64,000 nucleotides of DNA from Desulfovibrio cuneatus DSM 11391. GTDB taxonomy: Bacteria > Desulfobacterota > Desulfovibrionia > Desulfovibrionales > Desulfovibrionaceae. A program made the translations under genes and the position numbers. Shown here piece after piece: positions 60,792-64,000 of the stretch. Location of the stretch: NCBI RefSeq assembly GCF_000430005.1, contig NZ_KE387017.1:1-64000 (forward strand), read 5' to 3'. Positions within the stretch are counted from its first letter, which is position 1, and each line of letters starts with the position of its first letter. The notes below the pieces were generated by a model. The model was not told the origin of the DNA. It did not search any database and worked only from the letters and a program-made list of their open reading frames with translations.

Positions 60792-61268
60792 TTACAGAAC
60801 GTTTTTCCCGTGTTTTTCACGCATTTCGGCAACAGAGGCGGCCAGTGCGTCGCCGTCCATTACCATTTCCATCATGCTGATTTGTTCTTCCCAGGCGGCT
60901 GGGTCGGCTTCGGCTTTCAGCAGGGGGTCAAGAATGTGGTATACGGGGAGTCCCAACGAGACTCCGGCCAATGGGCCTGCAAAGGTAGGGTCGCCAGCGG
61001 TTACGGTTTCGGCATAAATGCCTGCCCCTTCCGCATCAGAAGCCCCCAGTACAACAACGGTATTTTCCGCTCCGTACTGTTCGGTAGCGTCTTTTACACG
61101 CTGCTGATTTTGCAGGTCCATGGCGCCTGCCGCGGTTCAGACAAAGCATTCAGTGGCAGCAAAAACCACTTCAGCTCCGCTGGCGGCAAATACGCTTTCC
61201 ATGGCAGGGCTGGGAATTCCGTCCCTTTCGCCCAGCAGGACCAGCTTTTTTCCGGTCAGCTTGCTCAT
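60792..61268 (-). CDS. grdA: Glycine/sarcosine/betaine reductase selenoprotein A
   Basis: 158 residues when UGA 61137-61139 is read as selenocysteine: [16 protein letters not shown], the invariant GrdA active site with Sec at residue 44. Selenoprotein A carries the carboxymethyl group from protein B to protein C as a Sec-bound adduct. ATG 61268 ([17 protein letters not shown]) has GGAG upstream. Taken without readthrough the gene would be cut to 43 codons, yet the rest is a perfect family match. A hairpin GCAGG/CCTGC lies immediately after the UGA. It is the last gene of grdC-grdD-trxA-grdA here. Confidence 0.95.
61108..61139 (-). promoter_or_regulatory. grdA UGA (Sec) codon with probable SECIS hairpin
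   Basis: On the minus strand the UGA is followed by ACCGCG, then GCAGG-CGCCATGGA-CCTGC, a five-pair hairpin inside the coding sequence. This is the position expected for a bacterial SECIS element recognised by SelB. Confidence 0.6.
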
Positions 61269-61351
61269 TTTCCGTCTCCTTACAACGGGTTACAGGGTTG
61301 TGGCACTGTGCAGGGCATAGTGCATTCTTAAAAATTCTCTCACAGGAGTTG

Positions 61352-61504
61352 GGGACGCGTTGATTAGCTGGCGTTTTGGAAACGTGCAGTTATTTCGTTT
61401 GGCAAGGCGCAAACCTTTTTTGAAGCAGGAGTGGACTCTTTCGTCCTCGACTGTTTAAAAAAAGTGAAGCAACGCCGCCAAACGGAATAAATCAGCGTTT
61501 TCTC
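61352..61504. repeat. MITE-like palindromic repeat, copy 3 (complete, divergent)
   Basis: About 153 bp with ends GGGGACGCGTTGATT and AATCAGCGTTTTCTC, inner GTTTGGC/GCCAAAC pairs and TTTTTTGAAG / CTGTTTAAAAAAAG arms. It lies between trxA and grdA inside the glycine-reductase operon; the trxA stop codon TGA (61503-61505) overlaps its end. Confidence 0.88.
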
Positions 61505-61823
61505 AGCCTGCCAGGGCGGCGGTTTTAGCCTTCACCGCCTCCAAGGTGACTTCTGCCCCGGCCAGGCGGTCTTTGCATTGGCCCCCGTTAAAGAATAAAA
61601 ATGTAGGCACGCTCATAACCTTCAGCTCAATGCACATGCGGCGGTTGCCTGCCACGTTTACCTTGCAGAATGTCACTTTGCCTTCATACTCCGCGGCAAG
61701 CTTTTCAATTTCCGGCATCAGGGCAAGGCACGGGCCGCATTGTGGACCCCAAAAATCGAGCACCACAGGACCTGTGCTTTGGGTTACTTCCTGTTCAAAA
61801 TTCTCTTTGGTAATCTCTATCAT
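61503..61823 (-). CDS. trxA: Thioredoxin of the glycine-reductase system
   Basis: 106 residues with active site FWGPQCGPCLALMPEI (CGPC) and the cis-Pro in MSVPTF. The thioredoxin/thioredoxin-reductase pair re-reduces selenoprotein A in glycine reductase. Two further cysteines (VTFCKVN and RRMCIEL) and one in GGQCKDR are unusual for a housekeeping thioredoxin and resemble grd-linked ones. AGGAG precedes the ATG. It lies between grdD and grdA. Confidence 0.93.
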   Translation of the reverse strand: MIEITKENFEQEVTQSTGPVVLDFWGPQCGPCLALMPEIEKLAAEYEGKVTFCKVNVAGNRRMCIELKVMSVPTFLFFNGGQCKDRLAGAEVTLEAVKAKTAALAG

Positions 61824-61885
61824 GGCATTCTCCTTTGGTTGTTTGTTTGTGGATTGGGTCGGCAAACCTTCTCCAACAAAAATAA

Positions 61886-63040
61886 CTAAATGAAGCCAGC
61901 GCGGCGCAGAACGCCTTCCGCACTTGCCTTGGCGCAGGCAGGCACGCGCACCACGGGGCCAGTGCAGCCCATGGCGGTTTCCGCATACATGCCTTGGGCC
62001 CACAGGGCTTCGGCGGCGGCTTCCATGTCCAGCACGTCTACCCCGGCAATTTCTGCGTCCACTGGTACCACCGGGGGTTTTTGAACAGCTTTTGTTGCAG
62101 GGCCTTCTTTGGGGCGCAATTTTTCCAGCTCTGTATCCAGCCCGGCAGTGCGGGCGGTGTGTAGTTCTGTTGCAAGCGCTTCTGGCAGGTTACCCTGCAC
62201 CGCCTGGGCCGTAAGGGCCAGCGCATTGGCTACCACAGGCGCGCCGGAAGCACGGGAAACAATGGAAACCACCTTGCCCCAGCCTTCCCCAACGGAAGGG
62301 CCGTAGCCAAAGCCAACGCTTTCATACCCGCCGCCTGTGGTGAAGGTGGCAAATATTTTCATCAGGGCATTTCCGGTAAGGGTGTCGCACACCAGCACAT
62401 CCACTGCCCCGGTTACAAGGTCGTTGCCACGCAGCAGGTTGCCACCATCGCCCCTGCCGCTGCTGCCAAGGTTTACAGCATAGCCATTTTCTTGCAGGCG
62501 GGTAAGGCTGCGCAGGGCAGGGCCTGCCCCTTCGCTGTTTAAAAAGGCTACGCTGGGGTTTACCAGCCCGCAGGCCTTGGCAACGGCTGTGCCATATACG
62601 GCGTTGCGCAGCAAGGCTTCCCCCCGGCTGGCAGCCGTTGCCCCGGTGCAGGAAGCAATGAACATGGGGCGCCCCTTGGCAGGGGTGACTACACGCCCAA
62701 TGGTGGCTACCCCAATGGGGAAGGGAAAGTGCATGGCCACAGCCCCTGCCACGGTGCCTTCGGCCAGGGCTTTTTCCAGCGCTGCCACCACGTTGGCTTC
62801 GCAATTATCGGTTTCCAGCCATTCCAGGGCTTCAAACCCTGGCACTTTGGGGCCAATGGCTACCACACGCAGGCCAGGGGTGGCCTGCTGGGCCATAAGG
62901 CCGCCTTGCAACACTTCTGCTGCGCCCAGTTCACTGCCAAGGGCCATTAGCCCAAGGCGCAGCACCGGGCCACCATTTTGGGCGCGGGCCAACAGGTTTT
63001 CCAGGGCCTCGCCAATGGCTTTGCGTGTTGTGCTGTTCAT
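61886..63040 (-). CDS. grdD: Glycine/sarcosine/betaine reductase component C, alpha subunit
   Basis: 384 residues, PlsX/Pta-like fold. Protein C (GrdC+GrdD) releases acetyl-phosphate from the Sec-bound intermediate, giving ATP through acetate kinase. Typical stretches are MHFPFPIGVATIGRVVTPAKGRPMFIASCTGATAASRGEAL and the C-terminal AETAMGCTGPVVRVP, whose Cys is the likely acetyl-accepting residue. It starts three bases after the grdC stop. Confidence 0.93.
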   Translation of the reverse strand: MNSTTRKAIGEALENLLARAQNGGPVLRLGLMALGSELGAAEVLQGGLMAQQATPGLRVVAIGPKVPGFEALEWLETDNCEANVVAALEKALAEGTVAGAVAMHFPFPIGVATIGRVVTPAKGRPMFIASCTGATAASRGEALLRNAVYGTAVAKACGLVNPSVAFLNSEGAGPALRSLTRLQENGYAVNLGSSGRGDGGNLLRGNDLVTGAVDVLVCDTLTGNALMKIFATFTTGGGYESVGFGYGPSVGEGWGKVVSIVSRASGAPVVANALALTAQAVQGNLPEALATELHTARTAGLDTELEKLRPKEGPATKAVQKPPVVPVDAEIAGVDVLDMEAAAEALWAQGMYAETAMGCTGPVVRVPACAKASAEGVLRRAGFI

Positions 63041-63043
63041 GGC

Positions 63044-64000
63044 TTACCCCTTCAGGCGGCTGGCAAGGTCGCCCAGCACTTCAAGAATAACGGCTTCCAC
63101 ATCTTGGCGGGAAACACTGCCTTGTGCAGGTTTTGGCGCTTCCACCATGAAGGAGGCACCGTCTGCCAGGTTGGTGAGCCGCCCAAGGAACAGGCTGCCT
63201 TTGCCAATAATCATAGCCCGTTGCATGGTGCCATTGCTAATGGCTTTTGCGGCATGGCCCAAAAAGGGCACGCCAGATGGAATGTGACCCTGGGTGGGGG
63301 CAAACCCCGGCACCCCGTGCTGGCGCACAAAGTCGGGTATGGCGGCTTTTTCGCCCTGGCCTTTCATAACTGCCAGGGCAGCAATCATTTTAAAGTTGGC
63401 TTCCGGCACGTTGCCCGCCCCTGCGGGCACGGTTACTTCCGGGTCGTGCAGTTCCGGGGCGTATTTGTCCACATCGGCAAACTTCAGGCCAGCGGCTTGC
63501 AATGGTTCCCACACCAGGGCGGTGGTTACGGCCTGGGGGGAAGCCCCGGCTGCCACGGTGTGCTTGCCCAAAGCGTCCAGACGTATAACGGGCAGGGTGC
63601 CGTCATCTGGCGTAAGCAGCAGGGCAAAGCAACCCAGCACATTTTCCATGGGGGGAACGTTCTTTTTTACATGCTCGCGGGCGTTCATGTACAGTTTGGG
63701 AATGGAGCCACCGCTGACTACAGCCACGTTTTTGCGTGCGCCGCAGGCAACCATGCTGGCGGAAGTAATAATAGCGGCCACCGGGGCTGCGCAAAAGGCC
63801 CGCAGGTCGAACCCGCTGGCATTGCCGCACCCGGCAATTTCGGCAATGGCTTTGGCCATGTTGCCGCCGCCGCGCTGGTTAATGTCGCCCACGGCTTCTT
63901 CGGAACAATCCACCACGAAGTCGATGTCATCTGGCTTCATGCCGGCATTTTTTATCAGGTGCAGCAGGGCAAGCACTGCCCCGGCTTTGCTGGCAAGGTT
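63044..64000 (-). CDS. grdC: Glycine/sarcosine/betaine reductase component C, beta subunit (partial)
   Basis: About 318 codons of the C-terminal part; the gene runs off the right edge (the frame stays open to base 64000 with NLASKAGAVLALLHL, so the GTG at 63976 is not the start). The thiolase-like fold is evident (FVVDCSEEAVGDINQRGGGNMAKAIAEIAGCGNASGFDLRAFCAAPVAAIITSASMV). The full protein is about 510 residues in other species. First visible gene of the grd operon; grdB and grdE, if present, are outside the window. Confidence 0.93.
   Translation of the reverse strand, partial: NLASKAGAVLALLHLIKNAGMKPDDIDFVVDCSEEAVGDINQRGGGNMAKAIAEIAGCGNASGFDLRAFCAAPVAAIITSASMVACGARKNVAVVSGGSIPKLYMNAREHVKKNVPPMENVLGCFALLLTPDDGTLPVIRLDALGKHTVAAGASPQAVTTALVWEPLQAAGLKFADVDKYAPELHDPEVTVPAGAGNVPEANFKMIAALAVMKGQGEKAAIPDFVRQHGVPGFAPTQGHIPSGVPFLGHAAKAISNGTMQRAMIIGKGSLFLGRLTNLADGASFMVEAPKPAQGSVSRQDVEAVILEVLGDLASRLKG

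Noticed and set aside
60792..61121. Separate 109-residue gene starting [10 protein letters not shown]
   Set aside because: It is the C-terminal part of GrdA after the selenocysteine UGA; the upstream 43 codons are in the same frame and complete the family.
63044..63976. Complete 310-residue gene starting at 63976
   Set aside because: The frame continues without stop to the window edge in good GrdC sequence, so the gene is partial and the GTG is internal.

Overview
The window is about 64 kb of moderately GC-rich bacterial chromosome and most resembles a sulfate-reducer-type Desulfovibrionaceae (Desulfovibrio/Bilophila-like). The evidence is a hybrid-cluster protein, a tungsten aldehyde:ferredoxin oxidoreductase with its own tungstate importer and cofactor genes, a selenocysteine-dependent glycine-reductase operon, a TauE-type exporter next to sigma54 regulators, and several sensor-kinase genes. 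The assignment rests on gene content only. No rRNA, tRNA or CRISPR array was recognised; one 6S RNA was.

Layout, left to right. 1-9.3 kb: hcp, a YhcH-like gene, an RluA-type pseudouridine synthase, glmU, a ZapB-like coiled coil, zapA, 6S RNA and ribonuclease Y. 9.3-23.4 kb: a DapF/CntK-like epimerase, then a minus-strand tungsten/molybdenum region: tupABC, an unknown gene, AOR, an FGE-like exported protein, a ModE-type HTH protein, MoaD-like, HesA/MoeB-like and two MoeA proteins (one fused to a binding-protein domain), ending in a reading frame split by one UGA. 23.4-28.1 kb: a 34-residue peptide, MetQ, a lipoprotein, a TPR protein and a DUF4125/DUF4037 pair. 28.4-37.7 kb: outer-membrane factor, two RND pumps and a Pta-N-like P-loop/DRTGG protein. 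37.8-39.8 kb: an AT-richer AAA ATPase plus TOPRIM-like pair, probably a transferred defence module. 40-44.6 kb: M20 amidohydrolase, two membrane proteins, an AraC regulator and a PEBP protein. 44.7-55.7 kb: a nucleotidyltransferase, a sigma54 activator facing a TauE exporter, then a tight operon with a degenerate sigma54-activator-like protein, a NifX-like protein, two kinases, a kinase-like protein and four receivers. 55.7-60.7 kb: a glycine-rich exported protein and a sugar-acid catabolic operon (DeoR, KdgT-like, DUF1537 kinase, PdxA2). 60.8-64 kb: glycine-reductase genes grdC (cut by the window edge), grdD, trxA and grdA, the last with an in-frame UGA for selenocysteine.

The most unusual content is non-coding. 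(1) Three intergenic elements (about 7458, 28222 and 33103) share a three-hairpin plan whose stems differ by compensating changes while loops keep AGGA, giving CAGGAAG/CAGGAUG/CAGGACG loops like the CsrA-binding repeats of CsrB-type sponge RNAs. (2) A palindromic MITE-like family of about 150 bp has ends (TAGGGAAACGCTGATT) that supply or abut the stop codons of several genes. (3) Inverted copies of a roughly 62-bp element flank one receiver-kinase gene. Other points worth checking are the UGA-split frame with a SECIS-like hairpin, the sigma54 circuit with matching palindromic enhancer sites, and the multi-protein relay that has no DNA-binding output of its own.
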